DNA from: Rhodoblastus acidophilus
GTDB taxonomy: Bacteria; Pseudomonadota; Alphaproteobacteria; Rhizobiales; Beijerinckiaceae
Length of the DNA: 64,000 nucleotides
Assembly: GCF_900187365.1 (NCBI RefSeq)
Contig: NZ_FYDG01000002.1
Location: 62,001-126,000, forward strand
Direction: 5' to 3'
Both the position numbers and the translations under genes were made by a program. The notes beneath the pieces are model-generated. The model was not told the origin of the DNA, made no database searches, and saw only the letters and a list, made by a program, of their open reading frames with translations. Of the stretch, positions 43,565-52,831 are shown in pieces; position 1 is the stretch's first letter; each line of letters opens with the position of its first letter.

Positions 43565-43951
43565 ATGAACAAGCTCATCGCCGCGATTCACGCCGCCGCA
43601 GCATCGTTCAATACAGCCATGGAGGATAAAGCCATCGCCCACGCGTTCGACCAGGTCGCAAATCTGGTCGGCCTGGCCGAACACGAACGTTCGCTCCTGT
43701 TTGGGGAGACGCGCGACCCCTCGCGGGCGATCCTGGCGCTTGAAACCATCACCGCCGCGCTCGAATTCCTCCGCACCCCCGAAGCCACTGTGGCCTGGCT
43801 GCGCGAACAAATCGCCGACGCGCCGTTCCACTGGCGCTCACCGCTGGCGCTGTTCGCGTCCGACGGGAAGATGGGCGTCGAGATGGCGCTGTTTTATCTT
43901 CGTACGCGCCTGAGCGAAGCCTCGCCCTTCCACAGCCAACACCGCAACTGA
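43565..43951 (+). CDS. Small protein resembling the MbcA/ParS antitoxin toxin-binding domain
   Basis: 128 residues, helical and soluble. The C-terminal half (ALETITAALEFLRTPEATV followed by WLREQIADAPFHWRSPLALFAS) resembles the DUF2384 (Xre/MbcA/ParS) toxin-binding region, where W-L and SPL-L are characteristic. No RES-domain toxin gene is adjacent, so it is either solitary or the resemblance is superficial. AAGGA precedes the ATG. A 202-base gap precedes it, with an imperfect dyad close to the start. Confidence 0.5.
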   Translation: MNKLIAAIHAAAASFNTAMEDKAIAHAFDQVANLVGLAEHERSLLFGETRDPSRAILALETITAALEFLRTPEATVAWLREQIADAPFHWRSPLALFASDGKMGVEMALFYLRTRLSEASPFHSQHRN

Positions 43952-43967
43952 GCAGCCGACCGTTGTC

Positions 43968-44786
43968 TCAAAGGCGGCTCAGCAATTCCGTCTTCTTCGC
44001 CGCGAACTCCTCATCGGTGAGGATATTCTTATCCCTGAGCGCGGCGAGCTTTTCGATCAGACCAAATATGTCGACGGCGGCGCCCGAAGTCGGGGCGCCC
44101 GAAGGCGCCGCGGGCGGGGCGGCGGACGGCGCCGCGACGCCCGAGTCTCCGCGGTCGCGCGCGACCGGCCCAACCACGGGCAAGTCAGCCAGCCGCACCA
44201 GACCATATTGACTGGTGAAGGTGAGCGAAGCGCCGCCGCTCTGCTGCTGCGACACGCCGCCGATCATGTGGTCGCCGGTGTCGTAAATCGTGGTTTCGCC
44301 GCCGACGCGGATCGCCAGACGGCGGGTCGACGGAAAAAACGCGTAGCTCATGTCGTTTTGCGCGCCGGATGAGGTCGGCGTCCCCAGTTCCGCCGGCCAG
44401 CCCGAGCCAAAGCCTCCGCCCTGGACGAACAGGCTGACGCCCTGGCCCATGGCCTGTCCAAATCCCTGTTGCTGGCTCTGCCCCCATCCCTGCGCCTGGG
44501 ATTGCTGTGGCGCGGGAACAAAGGGCTGGGCGCGCAACAGGCCCGACAATTCGTCGCACAGGGCGCCGACCTTGTATTTCAGGCCCTGGTTGAACATGTC
44601 GCCGACCATGATCATCCCGCCCTGCGACCATTGTCCCATGCCGCCGAGTTCGGGATGATTGAACTGCGCCTGCGTCCCCTGCCCTGCCGCCACCGCGTAC
44701 AAAAGCGATTCGACGGCGCCGACGCTCACGCCATGGGTTTGGGCGAGGGATTCGACGATCTGGCGAGCTTGCGGGGTCAATTCCAT
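43968..44786 (-). CDS. SHOCT-domain protein
   Basis: 272 residues: an N-terminal helix-turn-helix-like opening (LTPQARQIVESLAQTHGVSV), a Gln/Gly-rich middle (about 90-130) and a C-terminal SHOCT motif (LIEKLAALRDKNILTDEEFAAKKTELL, read as family pattern). SHOCT is a short oligomerisation motif. Mid-protein GGETTIYDTGDHMIGG suggests a beta domain. Role unknown; cytoplasmic. Lies downstream of modA in the same direction behind a strong hairpin (44824-44858). Confidence 0.78.
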   Translation of the reverse strand: MELTPQARQIVESLAQTHGVSVGAVESLLYAVAAGQGTQAQFNHPELGGMGQWSQGGMIMVGDMFNQGLKYKVGALCDELSGLLRAQPFVPAPQQSQAQGWGQSQQQGFGQAMGQGVSLFVQGGGFGSGWPAELGTPTSSGAQNDMSYAFFPSTRRLAIRVGGETTIYDTGDHMIGGVSQQQSGGASLTFTSQYGLVRLADLPVVGPVARDRGDSGVAAPSAAPPAAPSGAPTSGAAVDIFGLIEKLAALRDKNILTDEEFAAKKTELLSRL

Positions 44787-44823
44787 GGCGCGCTCCTGTG
44801 TCGCAGCCGACCGTAAAGCACAT

Positions 44824-44858
44824 CGCCCCCGCGCGATACACAGATTCGCGCGGGGGCG
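44824..44858 (-). terminator. Strong hairpin between modA and the SHOCT gene
   Basis: Perfect 12-base GC stem (44824-44835 with 44847-44858), 11-base loop, no T-run. It begins 11 bases past the modA stop on the minus strand and probably terminates modA. Confidence 0.6.
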
Positions 44859-44869
44859 GACTTTGCGGC

Positions 44870-45679
44870 TTATTTTGCGGTGAGCACGCCGAACCCCTGC
44901 TTCTTGAAGAAGGGCGCGCCCTCCGGCCCGACCAGCCAGCTCAGAAACTTGCCGGCCGACGCCTTGGCGGCGGCGGTCAGCGCGATCGGATAGCGGATCG
45001 GCGCGTGGCTGGCTTCGGGGAAGGTGGCGACCACCTTGGTCTCCTTGGCCGCCGCCTTGGCGTCGGTGAGATAGACCACGCCCAGCGGCGTTTCGCCGCG
45101 CGAGACGTAGAGCAAGGCCGAGCGCACGCTGTCGGCCAGCGCCAGATGATCCTTCACCGAGTCCCAGATGGCGAGCTTGGTCAGCGCCGCCTGGCCATAT
45201 TTGCCGGCGGGCACGCTGGCCGGATCGCCCATCGCCAGACGACCGTCCTTCAGCACGCCGGTCACCGCGGCGGCGGTCAGCTCCACCTTGTCGGGCCCGG
45301 CGGTCGGCGCGACCAGCACAAGGTCGTTGGACAGGAAATCCTTGCGGCTCTCAGGGTTCACCAGCTTCTTTCCAGCCAGATAATCCATGCTTTCCTCATC
45401 GGCGCCGATGAAAATGTCGGCGGGCGCGCCGGCCTCGATTTGCCGCGCCAGCGGGAAGGAGGCGGCGTAGGACACGGCGATGTCCTCGCCGGTCTTGGCC
45501 TTCCAGGCGGCGCTCGCCTCGCCCAGCGCGTTTTTCAGGCTGGCGGCGGCGAACACCGTGAGGCTGGAGGTCGCGGCGGCCGGCGGCGCGGAGTCCAGCG
45601 CCAAGGCGGGCGTCGCCGCCAGCGTCAGGGCGAGCAGAAAGCCGCGCGGAAAACCAGGGAGAAAGCTGGAGAAACGCAT
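44870..45679 (-). CDS. modA: Molybdate ABC transporter substrate-binding protein
   Basis: 269 residues from ATG 45679: a signal peptide (about 1-28), then the ModA pattern LTVFAAASLKNALGEASAAW, YAASFPLARQIEAGAPADIF, ADEESMDYL and GVVYLTDAKA. It captures molybdate in the periplasm. The permease and ATPase genes modB and modC are not adjacent; they may lie elsewhere. Divergent from the DUF3422 gene by 103 bases. Confidence 0.93.
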   Translation of the reverse strand: MRFSSFLPGFPRGFLLALTLAATPALALDSAPPAAATSSLTVFAAASLKNALGEASAAWKAKTGEDIAVSYAASFPLARQIEAGAPADIFIGADEESMDYLAGKKLVNPESRKDFLSNDLVLVAPTAGPDKVELTAAAVTGVLKDGRLAMGDPASVPAGKYGQAALTKLAIWDSVKDHLALADSVRSALLYVSRGETPLGVVYLTDAKAAAKETKVVATFPEASHAPIRYPIALTAAAKASAGKFLSWLVGPEGAPFFKKQGFGVLTAK

Positions 45680-45782
45680 GGACGGATTATCCTTTAAACT
45701 GGTTTCATGGCATAAGGGGTTTGCGGCGCCGCACGCGTGGCCGCAAGCCAATATGTAAAAGCTTTATCGCATAGAGGATAGT

Positions 45783-47072
45783 ATGCTGGAAGCAAACCTG
45801 GGCGCCGCGGCATTCAAACAACATGAATTACGCGCCCGAATTTTGGGCGAATTGCACGCCAGACCGACACGTCCTCTGGAAAGCCCTGCGCGCGTTCTGC
45901 ATTTCGGCTTCCTGCTGGACTCCGGACAGGCGGAAGCCGACCGCGAAGCCGTCGTTTCGGCCGCCCTGGCCAGGGGCTTGCCGGGGCCGGACGCCACGGC
46001 GCGGCAATATCGGGTGGAGATGGCGGGCGTCAGCCTGACCTGGGAGCGGCACGGCGAATTCGTCACCCACAGCTGGGAATTCTCCGGCGAGGAAAACCTG
46101 TTCGACCCCACGCCCGCCGCCCTCATGCAGAAGGTGCAATTGCTGCCGCAGCCCGGCCCGCTGCTGGTCGCCGCCGACCTGCACCTGCTGTCCGGCGACA
46201 CCGACCCGGCCATTCTAAGCCAGGTGTTTGAACCGCTGCAGCCGGCGGTCAGCGAGGCCAACCACGGCCGCGCCCTGATCGCCTCGGATTTCGCGCCCGA
46301 CACATTCGGCTTCGTGCGCCTCGTCGTCATCAACCGCTCGATGCCGGCGATGGCCTCGGGACGCCTGACGCAGCGGCTGCTGGAAATCGAGACCTATCGC
46401 ACCCTGGCCCTGCTCGGCCTGCCGGAAGCGCAGCGGCTCGGGCCGTCGATGCGCGAGATCGAAACGAAACTGCCGCGCCTGCTCGCCACGCTCAACCAGT
46501 CCAAGGGCGTGGCGCAGAACCGCGAATTGCTCGACGAAATCACCGGGCTGGCCGCGCAACTCGAAACCGAATCCGCCCTCAGCCTGTATCGGTTCGGCGC
46601 CACCCACGCCTATAACGATCTGGTGCAGGAGCGGCTGGAGGCGATCGACGAAACCGCCCTGCCCGACTATCCCAGCTGGAACGGCTTTCTCACCCGCCGC
46701 CTGCAGCCGGCGATCCGCACCTGCTTCAATGTGGAGAGCCGCCAGGCCGACCTGTCGCGCAAGCTTTCGCGCGCGGCCGAACTGTTGCGGACGCGCGTCG
46801 ACACCGAGGTGGAGCAACAAAACGGCGACCTGCTGCGCCAGATGGGCGAGCGCGTGCAATTGCAACTGCGCCTGCAACAGACGGTGGAAGGCCTGTCCGT
46901 CGCCGCGATCACCTATTATATCTCCAGCGTGCTGCTCAAGGTTCTCGAAGGCGCCCATGAAGCCGGAGCGCAACTGAACCCGACCGTGTGGACCGGCGCG
47001 GCCATCCCCTTTATCGCCGGTTTCGTCTGGTGGACGGTGCGGCAAATCCGCAAGCGGCACTTCGAGGAGTGA
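45783..47072 (+). CDS. DUF3422 membrane protein
   Basis: 429 residues of the DUF3422 family, with the N-terminal HELRARILGELHARP hallmark, DFAPDTFGFVRLVVINRS and a C-terminal membrane hairpin (two segments, SVAAITYYISSVLLKVLEGA and WTGAAIPFIAGFVWWTV). Long coiled-coil-like helices precede them. Role unknown; probably inner membrane. GAGGA lies before the ATG. Ends before a hairpin convergent with the next gene. Confidence 0.85.
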   Translation: MLEANLGAAAFKQHELRARILGELHARPTRPLESPARVLHFGFLLDSGQAEADREAVVSAALARGLPGPDATARQYRVEMAGVSLTWERHGEFVTHSWEFSGEENLFDPTPAALMQKVQLLPQPGPLLVAADLHLLSGDTDPAILSQVFEPLQPAVSEANHGRALIASDFAPDTFGFVRLVVINRSMPAMASGRLTQRLLEIETYRTLALLGLPEAQRLGPSMREIETKLPRLLATLNQSKGVAQNRELLDEITGLAAQLETESALSLYRFGATHAYNDLVQERLEAIDETALPDYPSWNGFLTRRLQPAIRTCFNVESRQADLSRKLSRAAELLRTRVDTEVEQQNGDLLRQMGERVQLQLRLQQTVEGLSVAAITYYISSVLLKVLEGAHEAGAQLNPTVWTGAAIPFIAGFVWWTVRQIRKRHFEE

Positions 47073-47083
47073 TTGAAGGCGCC

Positions 47084-47113
47084 AAGGTCCTCGCGCCAAA
47101 ACGCGGGGACCTT
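47084..47113. terminator. Hairpin between convergent genes
   Basis: Twelve-base stem (47084-47095 with 47102-47113, one T-G pair), six-base loop, 11 bases after the DUF3422 stop. No T-run. Confidence 0.5.
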
Positions 47114-47150
47114 ACCTTGACGCGCGATCATCCAATCAACTCGCCCCGCC

Positions 47151-48290
47151 TCAGTCCTTGCGCCAGACGAACAGCGAACTGAGCGCGAAATTCCACACCG
47201 ACCCCATCACCACGCCGGCCAGCGCGGCGAAGGTGATGAAGCCGTAGCGGTTGAACAGAAGATCGGCGATGCCGACATTGGCGACCGCGCCAATGGCGCA
47301 GACGCCGTAAAAATACATCAGACCCAACAGCATCGGGCCGAAGCCCCGGATCTTGGCGTCGCGATAGGTGATCGCGTTGTTGATGAAGAAATTGGTGGTC
47401 ATGGCCACCACCACCGCCGCGCTCTGGGCGAAGTCGAAATCCAGGCCCAGCGCCAGGGCGGCGTAAAGCGTCGCCATATGCACGCCGACGCCGGTCGCGC
47501 CCACCAGGGCGAAGAAGATGAAACGCACGGGAATGCGCCCGCCCGACACTTTGTTCAGCATCAGGCCGATGAAATCCAGCCCCACCTTGATGTCGAACTT
47601 CGATTCGCCCGCCAGACGCTCGCGAAACATGTAGCCGACCTCCTCGACCTTGAGCCGGCGCGGCGCGGAGGCCACGAGATCGGCGAGAATCTTGAATCCG
47701 GCGGAGGACAGGCGCGGCGCGCATTCCTCCACGATCTCGCGGCGGATCATGAAGAATCCGCTCATCAGATCGCTGAATTCGGCGCGCAGCGCCCGCTTGG
47801 CCAGAGCGGTGGCGATCCGGCTGATGGCGGCGCGCCGCGCCGAAAAGCCGTTGTCGGCCGAGCCGCCCTCGACATGGCGGCTGCCGACGACGAGTTCGGC
47901 CCCGCCGCGAATTTTCTCCAGCATTTTCGGCAGGATGCTCTCGTCATGCTGCAGATCGGCGTCCATCACCGCCACAATCGGCGCGGCGGAGGCGAGCATG
48001 CCCTCGATGCAAGCGCCGGCGAGGCCGCGCCGGTTGACGCGCCGCAGGCAACGCACCCGCGAGTCCTCGCGCGAAACCTGCTTGGCGAGCGTCCAGGTGC
48101 CGTCCGGCGAATCGTCGTCCACCACGATCATTTCCCAGGCGACGCCCGAGAGCGCGACATCGACGCGACGGATCAGTTCGCGCAGGTTGGCGCTTTCGTT
48201 GAAGGTGGGAATGACAAGGGTCAGTTCGGCGGCCACGGAACAAGCTTTCGATTGGGCTATCTTTTCAGCAGGGAACTCTGCTAGCTGCAT
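47151..48290 (-). CDS. Polyprenol-phosphate glycosyltransferase fused to a GtrA domain
   Basis: 379 residues from ATG 48290 (a GTG at 48236 is an alternative). The N-terminal GT2 domain (about 20-245) has LTLVIPTFNESANL, VVDDDSPDGTW and the VMDADLQHDESIL motif, as in dolichol/undecaprenyl-phosphate mannosyl or glucosyltransferases; the C-terminal 120 residues form a GtrA-like four-helix membrane domain (FALVGATGVGVHM ... TNFFINNAITYRD). It would make a lipid-linked sugar and flip it, supplying the GT39-type transferase encoded divergently next door. Confidence 0.9.
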   Translation of the reverse strand: MQLAEFPAEKIAQSKACSVAAELTLVIPTFNESANLRELIRRVDVALSGVAWEMIVVDDDSPDGTWTLAKQVSREDSRVRCLRRVNRRGLAGACIEGMLASAAPIVAVMDADLQHDESILPKMLEKIRGGAELVVGSRHVEGGSADNGFSARRAAISRIATALAKRALRAEFSDLMSGFFMIRREIVEECAPRLSSAGFKILADLVASAPRRLKVEEVGYMFRERLAGESKFDIKVGLDFIGLMLNKVSGGRIPVRFIFFALVGATGVGVHMATLYAALALGLDFDFAQSAAVVVAMTTNFFINNAITYRDAKIRGFGPMLLGLMYFYGVCAIGAVANVGIADLLFNRYGFITFAALAGVVMGSVWNFALSSLFVWRKD

Positions 48291-48374
48291 TGCGCCGCGC
48301 AGTCCAGCGAGCCGATGCGCCGCCCGCGCGGAGCCGCCGGTTCGCAACGCGCGCTTTCGAGATGGAACGCTTGT

Positions 48375-49970
48375 ATGGACCGCCTTTCCCTTGCTCCCGA
48401 TGGCCTCGCGTCGGCCTCCGCGCGCAGTGGCGCGCGCTTCACACCGGAACGGCGGCTGGCGGGGTTGATCCTAGTCGCCCTCGGTTTAAGAATTATTTTC
48501 GCAACGTCACTCGGCCTCGGCATGGACGAGGCCTACACCGTCGCCACCAGCCGGGATTTCGTGCTCAGCGCGTTCGACCACCCGCCCCTGAGCTGGTGGC
48601 TGGCGACTTTGGGCCACCGCCTGTTCGGCGAGAGCGATCTGGCGCTGCGCCTGCCTTTCATCCTGCTGTCGGGACTGACCACTGTTCTGATGTTCCTGCT
48701 GGGGCGGCGGCTCTACGGCGCCGAGGCCGGGTTCTGGGCGAGTTTCGCGCTGTGCTGCGCACCAGTCCTCGGTGTGATCGACGCGAGTTGGGTGCTGCCT
48801 GACGCGCCGCTGCTGCCGGCCCTGCTCGGCGGCGCTTGGGCGCTGGCGCATGTGTTTTTCGATGAGGACGCATCCCGGGCGCCGCTGTGGTGGCTGCTGG
48901 CCGGCCTGTGTTCCGGCCTCGCGCTGCTGTCCAAATATCACGGCGTATTTCTGCCGGCGGGCGCGTTTTTGTTCATGCTGTGCAGCCCGCGCCATCGCGC
49001 CTGGCTCAAGACGCCATGGCCCTGGCTCGCCGGCCTGCTCGCCCTGGCGCTGTTCGCGCCGGTCTTGATCTGGAACGCGCAGCACGATTGGGCCTCGTTC
49101 CTGTTCCAGGGAGGCCGCACCGGCGATCCCCGCCTCAATCTGAAGGCGCCGTTCCTCCTGCTGGGCATGCAGGCCCTGTTCCTGCTGCCGTGGATTTTTC
49201 TGCCTTGCGTTTTTCTGCTGGCGCGCGCGCTGCGGCGCGGCCCGGCGCAGGAGAGGGATTTTCTGCTGGCCTGTCTCGCATTGGGGCCGGTGGTCGCCTT
49301 TACCCTGCCCGCGCTGTGGTCGGCCAGCCGCGTGCTGCCGCATTGGGCCGCGCCGGGCTACCTGCTGCTGCTGCCGCTGCTCGGCCGGGAAATCGCGGAA
49401 GCGTTCGCCCAGGGCGTCCGATGGATTGGCCCCGCCGTGACCGGCGCCGGCGTCGTGGTCACGGTGTTGATCGCGCTGCTGGCCGGGCTGGCCAACCTGC
49501 GCCTGCCGGCCCTGAGCGGCGCGCGCTATCCGTTGCTGGAAACGCTCGACTGGACGGACGTTTCCGACGCTTTTTTCGCGCGGGTTCTGGCGCGCGAAGG
49601 CGCGTTCGTCGGCGCCTCCCGCTGGTTTGAAGCGGGCAAGATCGACGCGGCGCTGGGCGGACGTCTCCCGGTGCTGGCGCTGTCCGACGATCCGCGCGGC
49701 TTCGGCGCCACCCGCGATCCGCAACGATTTTTGGGCCGCGACGCGATCCTCGTCGGGCGTTATCTCACGCTCGAACAGGCGCATCAGCTTTACGAGGATC
49801 ATTTCGATTCGATCGAGCCGCTGGCGCCCATCGCGATCACGGCCAATGGCGCGCCGGCGTTCGAACTCAAACTTTACCGGGGCCGCAACTTCCACGACCC
49901 CGCGCCAGAATTCACGCTGGGGCTGAAGCCGGTTCACGCGCGGGCGGCGCGTCCCAACGATCCACATTGA
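48375..49970 (+). CDS. GT39-family (ArnT/PMT-like) membrane glycosyltransferase
   Basis: 531 residues with about ten hydrophobic segments and the family loop GMDEAYTVATSRDFVLSAFDHPP (read as an acidic D-E pair followed by HPP). Such enzymes use polyprenol-phosphate sugars outside the inner membrane to modify lipid A or other glycans. A soluble periplasmic tail of about 150 residues follows. Its start lies 84 bases from that of the divergent GT2-GtrA gene, which could supply its donor. GGA precedes the ATG weakly. Confidence 0.85.
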   Translation: MDRLSLAPDGLASASARSGARFTPERRLAGLILVALGLRIIFATSLGLGMDEAYTVATSRDFVLSAFDHPPLSWWLATLGHRLFGESDLALRLPFILLSGLTTVLMFLLGRRLYGAEAGFWASFALCCAPVLGVIDASWVLPDAPLLPALLGGAWALAHVFFDEDASRAPLWWLLAGLCSGLALLSKYHGVFLPAGAFLFMLCSPRHRAWLKTPWPWLAGLLALALFAPVLIWNAQHDWASFLFQGGRTGDPRLNLKAPFLLLGMQALFLLPWIFLPCVFLLARALRRGPAQERDFLLACLALGPVVAFTLPALWSASRVLPHWAAPGYLLLLPLLGREIAEAFAQGVRWIGPAVTGAGVVVTVLIALLAGLANLRLPALSGARYPLLETLDWTDVSDAFFARVLAREGAFVGASRWFEAGKIDAALGGRLPVLALSDDPRGFGATRDPQRFLGRDAILVGRYLTLEQAHQLYEDHFDSIEPLAPIAITANGAPAFELKLYRGRNFHDPAPEFTLGLKPVHARAARPNDPH

Positions 49971-50022
49971 CCCGAGTCGTTTTGCGCCTCAGCCTGCGCC
50001 GCGGAACCGATGAGAGGGCAAA

Positions 50023-50484
50023 ATGCGCGGCGCGACGCCCACCCGAACGGACCGATCCCGTCTGCTGCGGCGCGATGCGACTTCGGCCGAAGCGAAACTT
50101 TGGTCGCGCCTGCGCGCGCGAAGACTGAATGGCTTCAAATTTGTCCGGCAGGAGAACATTGGCGTCTATTACGTCGATTTCGTCTGCCGCGAGGCAAAGC
50201 TGATCGTCGAGGTCGATGGAGCGACGCATTCGACCCCGCGCGAGCGCGCCCATGATCACCGCCGGGATATGTGGCTCGTCGAACAAGGGTTTCGCGTCCT
50301 GCGCGTGACCAACGCCTACGTCTTCGAAAATATTGCGGGCGTATGCGAGACAATCCTGCACGCCCTGCTTCCCCCGACGGCGCCAACTCCCTCTCCCCGC
50401 ACGCGGGGAGAGGGCGGGGGTGAGGGGGACGCCGGCGCTGGCTCGCCCGGGTCAGCCTGCGGTCGCCCCGACAGTCAAGATTGA
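50023..50484 (+). CDS. DUF559-type endonuclease-like protein with repeat-derived tail
   Basis: 153 residues. Residues 15-115 are the DUF559 (Vsr-like nuclease fold) pattern: LRRDATSAEAKLWSRLRAR, GFKFVRQENIGVYYVDFVC and IVEVDGATH, RRDMWLVEQGFRVLRVTNAYVFEN. The last 35 or so residues come from a palindromic repeat copy (50389-50428) and are not family-like. Role unknown; possibly DNA metabolism. GAGAGGG precedes the ATG. Confidence 0.8.
   Translation: MRGATPTRTDRSRLLRRDATSAEAKLWSRLRARRLNGFKFVRQENIGVYYVDFVCREAKLIVEVDGATHSTPRERAHDHRRDMWLVEQGFRVLRVTNAYVFENIAGVCETILHALLPPTAPTPSPRTRGEGGGEGDAGAGSPGSACGRPDSQD
50389..50428. repeat. Palindromic repeat, copy 1
   Basis: A ten-base perfect stem (50391-50400 with 50403-50412, two-base loop) followed by a G-rich gggtgaggggg arm. 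It is the inverse of copy 2 nearby and is part of the DUF559 reading frame. Confidence 0.85.
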
Positions 50485-50497
50485 GCTTGGGGTTTTG

Positions 50498-50537
50498 CCC
50501 CTCACCCTAACCCTCTCCCCGCACGCGGGGAGAGGGG
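50498..50537. repeat. Palindromic repeat, copy 2
   Basis: The same ten-base stem (50513-50522 with 50525-50534) preceded by cccctcaccctaac; inverted relative to copy 1. Widespread REP-like element type in Hyphomicrobiales. It lies 13 bases before the glyS end and may act as its terminator. Confidence 0.85.
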
Positions 50538-50549
50538 ACAGGTTCGACA

Positions 50550-52826
50550 CTACCCGCCGATTTTCGAGAAATCCGCCACCAGATGGATCGCGCGGCGCAA
50601 CTGGGCCAGCAGGCTCAGGCGGTTCTTGCGAATCTCCGGGTTTTCGGCGTTGACCGTCACCTTGTCGAAGAACGCGTCAGTTGGCGCGCGCAGCGTTGAC
50701 AGGGCCTGCATGGCCGCCTCGAAATTTTCCGCCTTGAGCGCGGAATCGGCTTCGGCCGTGGCCGTCTCCATCGCCGCGAAGAGAGCCTTTTCTTCCGCGT
50801 CGGTGAGCAGGCTGGCGTTGGGCGCGGCCTCGAAGGCGCCGGCGCCGTCCTTTTTCTCCTCGGCTTTAAGAATGTTGGCGGCGCGCTTGTAGCCCGCCAG
50901 CAGGCTGGCGCCGTCCTCGGTTTTGAGAAACGCGTCGAGCGCCTCGATGCGGCGCACGATCAGGACGAGATCGTCCTCGCCAAGGGCGAAAACGGCGTCG
51001 AGCAGATCGTGGCGGGCGCCCCGGTCGCGGAGGTAGACCTTAAGACGATCAGCAAGGAAAGCCAGCAGGTCCGATAACTGGTCTGTCTTTGCTAAAAGTT
51101 CCTCACGCGAGATAGGGTGCTGGATGCGCTTGCTATACTGTTGCCAAGCTTGATCTAGATTCTCATCCGCGCGGCCAAGAGCGCCTTGAGCTGCTGCTAA
51201 ATGATCGAAGGCTGGCTGAACTTTTGCCTTTGCAATATCAGAATTCGCAAAGATGAAGGGGAGAAGAAAGGCGTCGTTTATGAGACGCAGCCTCAGCCCG
51301 TTTTCCAAAATGATCCGAATTACCCCGAGAGCTGCGCGCCTGAGGGCAAAGGGGTCCTTGGAGCCCGTCGGCTTCTCATCAATGCCCCAAAAGCCGACCA
51401 GCGTATCCAGCTTATCGGCCAGCGCCACCGCCACGCTCACTGGCGCATTGGGGATGCGATCCGTCGGCCCCTGCGGCTTATAATGCTCCTCAATTGCCGC
51501 AGCGACCTCCGCATCCTCGCCCTGCAATTCGGCGTAGCGGCGGCCCATCAGACCTTGCGTTTCCGGGAACTCGCCAACCACTTCCGTCACCAGATCGGCC
51601 TTGGCCAGTTCCGCCGCGCGCGCCGCCTTCGCGGGGTCAGCGCCGACCTTCGGCGCCAATTCGCGCGCAGCCTCAATAATACGAACGATGCGCGCGCCCT
51701 GCGTGCCCAGCTTGGCGTGGAACACGATGTTCAGCGCGCGCAATTTCGCCAGCCGCTGGTCGAGCGGCTTGCCCTGATCGGCGAAATCCGGCAGCGGCGC
51801 CTGATCGGTCTTCCAGAAATACAGCGCGTCGGACAACCGCGCCCGCACCACGCGGCCATTGCCGGCGGCGATGGCCTTGCCGCCGTCCGTGGCGACCACG
51901 TTCGACACCAGCAAGAACTTGTTGGCCAGCCCGCCGGTGGCGGGATCGCGCAGCACGAAGCATTTTTGATTGGCGCGGATGGTGGCGCGGATCACCTCGG
52001 CGGGAATGTCCAAAAAGCTGGCGTCGAACGCGCCCATCAGCACGACCGGCCATTCGACCAAGCCGGCGACTTCGTGCAGCAATCCCTCGTCCTCGACCAG
52101 CTCCAGCCCCTGGGCGAAGGCTAAATCCTTGCAATCGTGCAGGATAATGTCGCGACGGCGCGCCGGGTCGAGCACGACCTTGGCGTCGTAGAGTTTTGTG
52201 ACGTAATCGTCGAACCGCCGCACCTTGATCGCGCCGGGCGCCATGAAGCGATGGCCGTAAGTGACATTGCCGGCCTTGACGCCGCCGACCTCGAACGGAA
52301 CGATGTCCGGCTCCTCGGTTTCCGGCCCGAACGTGGCGACGATGGCGTGCAGCGGACGCACCCAGCGCAGCGGGTTCGGCTCGGACGAACCGGCGCCCCA
52401 GCGCATCGCCTTCGGCCACGGGAAATTCTTGATGATCGCCGGCAGGATGTCCGCCAGCACGTCCAGCGTGGGCGCGCCCTTCTTCTCGATCACCGCGACA
52501 TAGAACTGGCCGCCCTTCTTGTCGGTGTCGATGCGGGCGTCATCCAGCGAGGCCAGCCCCGAGCTTTTCAAAAAGCCGGCGAGCGCCGCCTCGGGCGCGC
52601 CGACGCGCGGGCCTTTTTTCTCCTCGCGCTGGTCGGGCTGGCTGGTCGGCAGGCCGACGACATGCAGCGTCAGGCGGCGCGGGGTCGCAAGAGCGGTGGC
52701 CGCCTCATACAACAGGCCGCGCTCGACCAGAGCGTCGGTGACGAGCTTTTTCAGGTCGGCCGCCGCCTGCGCCTGCATGCGCGCCGGGATTTCCTCGGAG
52801 AAGAGTTCGAGCAGGAGATCGGACAT
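50550..52826 (-). CDS. glyS: Glycyl-tRNA synthetase beta subunit
   Basis: 758 residues, starting with the exact family opening [15 protein letters not shown]. It pairs with GlyQ to charge tRNA-Gly as an alpha2beta2 enzyme. The frame is intact, but 51040-51440 has a clearly lower GC content and different codon choice than the rest. AAGGA lies before the ATG. It follows glyQ by five bases. Confidence 0.95.
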   Translation of the reverse strand: MSDLLLELFSEEIPARMQAQAAADLKKLVTDALVERGLLYEAATALATPRRLTLHVVGLPTSQPDQREEKKGPRVGAPEAALAGFLKSSGLASLDDARIDTDKKGGQFYVAVIEKKGAPTLDVLADILPAIIKNFPWPKAMRWGAGSSEPNPLRWVRPLHAIVATFGPETEEPDIVPFEVGGVKAGNVTYGHRFMAPGAIKVRRFDDYVTKLYDAKVVLDPARRRDIILHDCKDLAFAQGLELVEDEGLLHEVAGLVEWPVVLMGAFDASFLDIPAEVIRATIRANQKCFVLRDPATGGLANKFLLVSNVVATDGGKAIAAGNGRVVRARLSDALYFWKTDQAPLPDFADQGKPLDQRLAKLRALNIVFHAKLGTQGARIVRIIEAARELAPKVGADPAKAARAAELAKADLVTEVVGEFPETQGLMGRRYAELQGEDAEVAAAIEEHYKPQGPTDRIPNAPVSVAVALADKLDTLVGFWGIDEKPTGSKDPFALRRAALGVIRIILENGLRLRLINDAFLLPFIFANSDIAKAKVQPAFDHLAAAQGALGRADENLDQAWQQYSKRIQHPISREELLAKTDQLSDLLAFLADRLKVYLRDRGARHDLLDAVFALGEDDLVLIVRRIEALDAFLKTEDGASLLAGYKRAANILKAEEKKDGAGAFEAAPNASLLTDAEEKALFAAMETATAEADSALKAENFEAAMQALSTLRAPTDAFFDKVTVNAENPEIRKNRLSLLAQLRRAIHLVADFSKIGG

Positions 52827-52831
52827 TTTTC

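Noticed and set aside
45680-45782. ModE-binding site between modA and the DUF3422 gene
   Set aside because: No convincing match to the known TATATA-type dyad was found.
50023-50484. Vsr mismatch endonuclease
   Set aside because: The motif pattern fits DUF559 rather than Vsr, and no Dcm-type methylase lies beside it.
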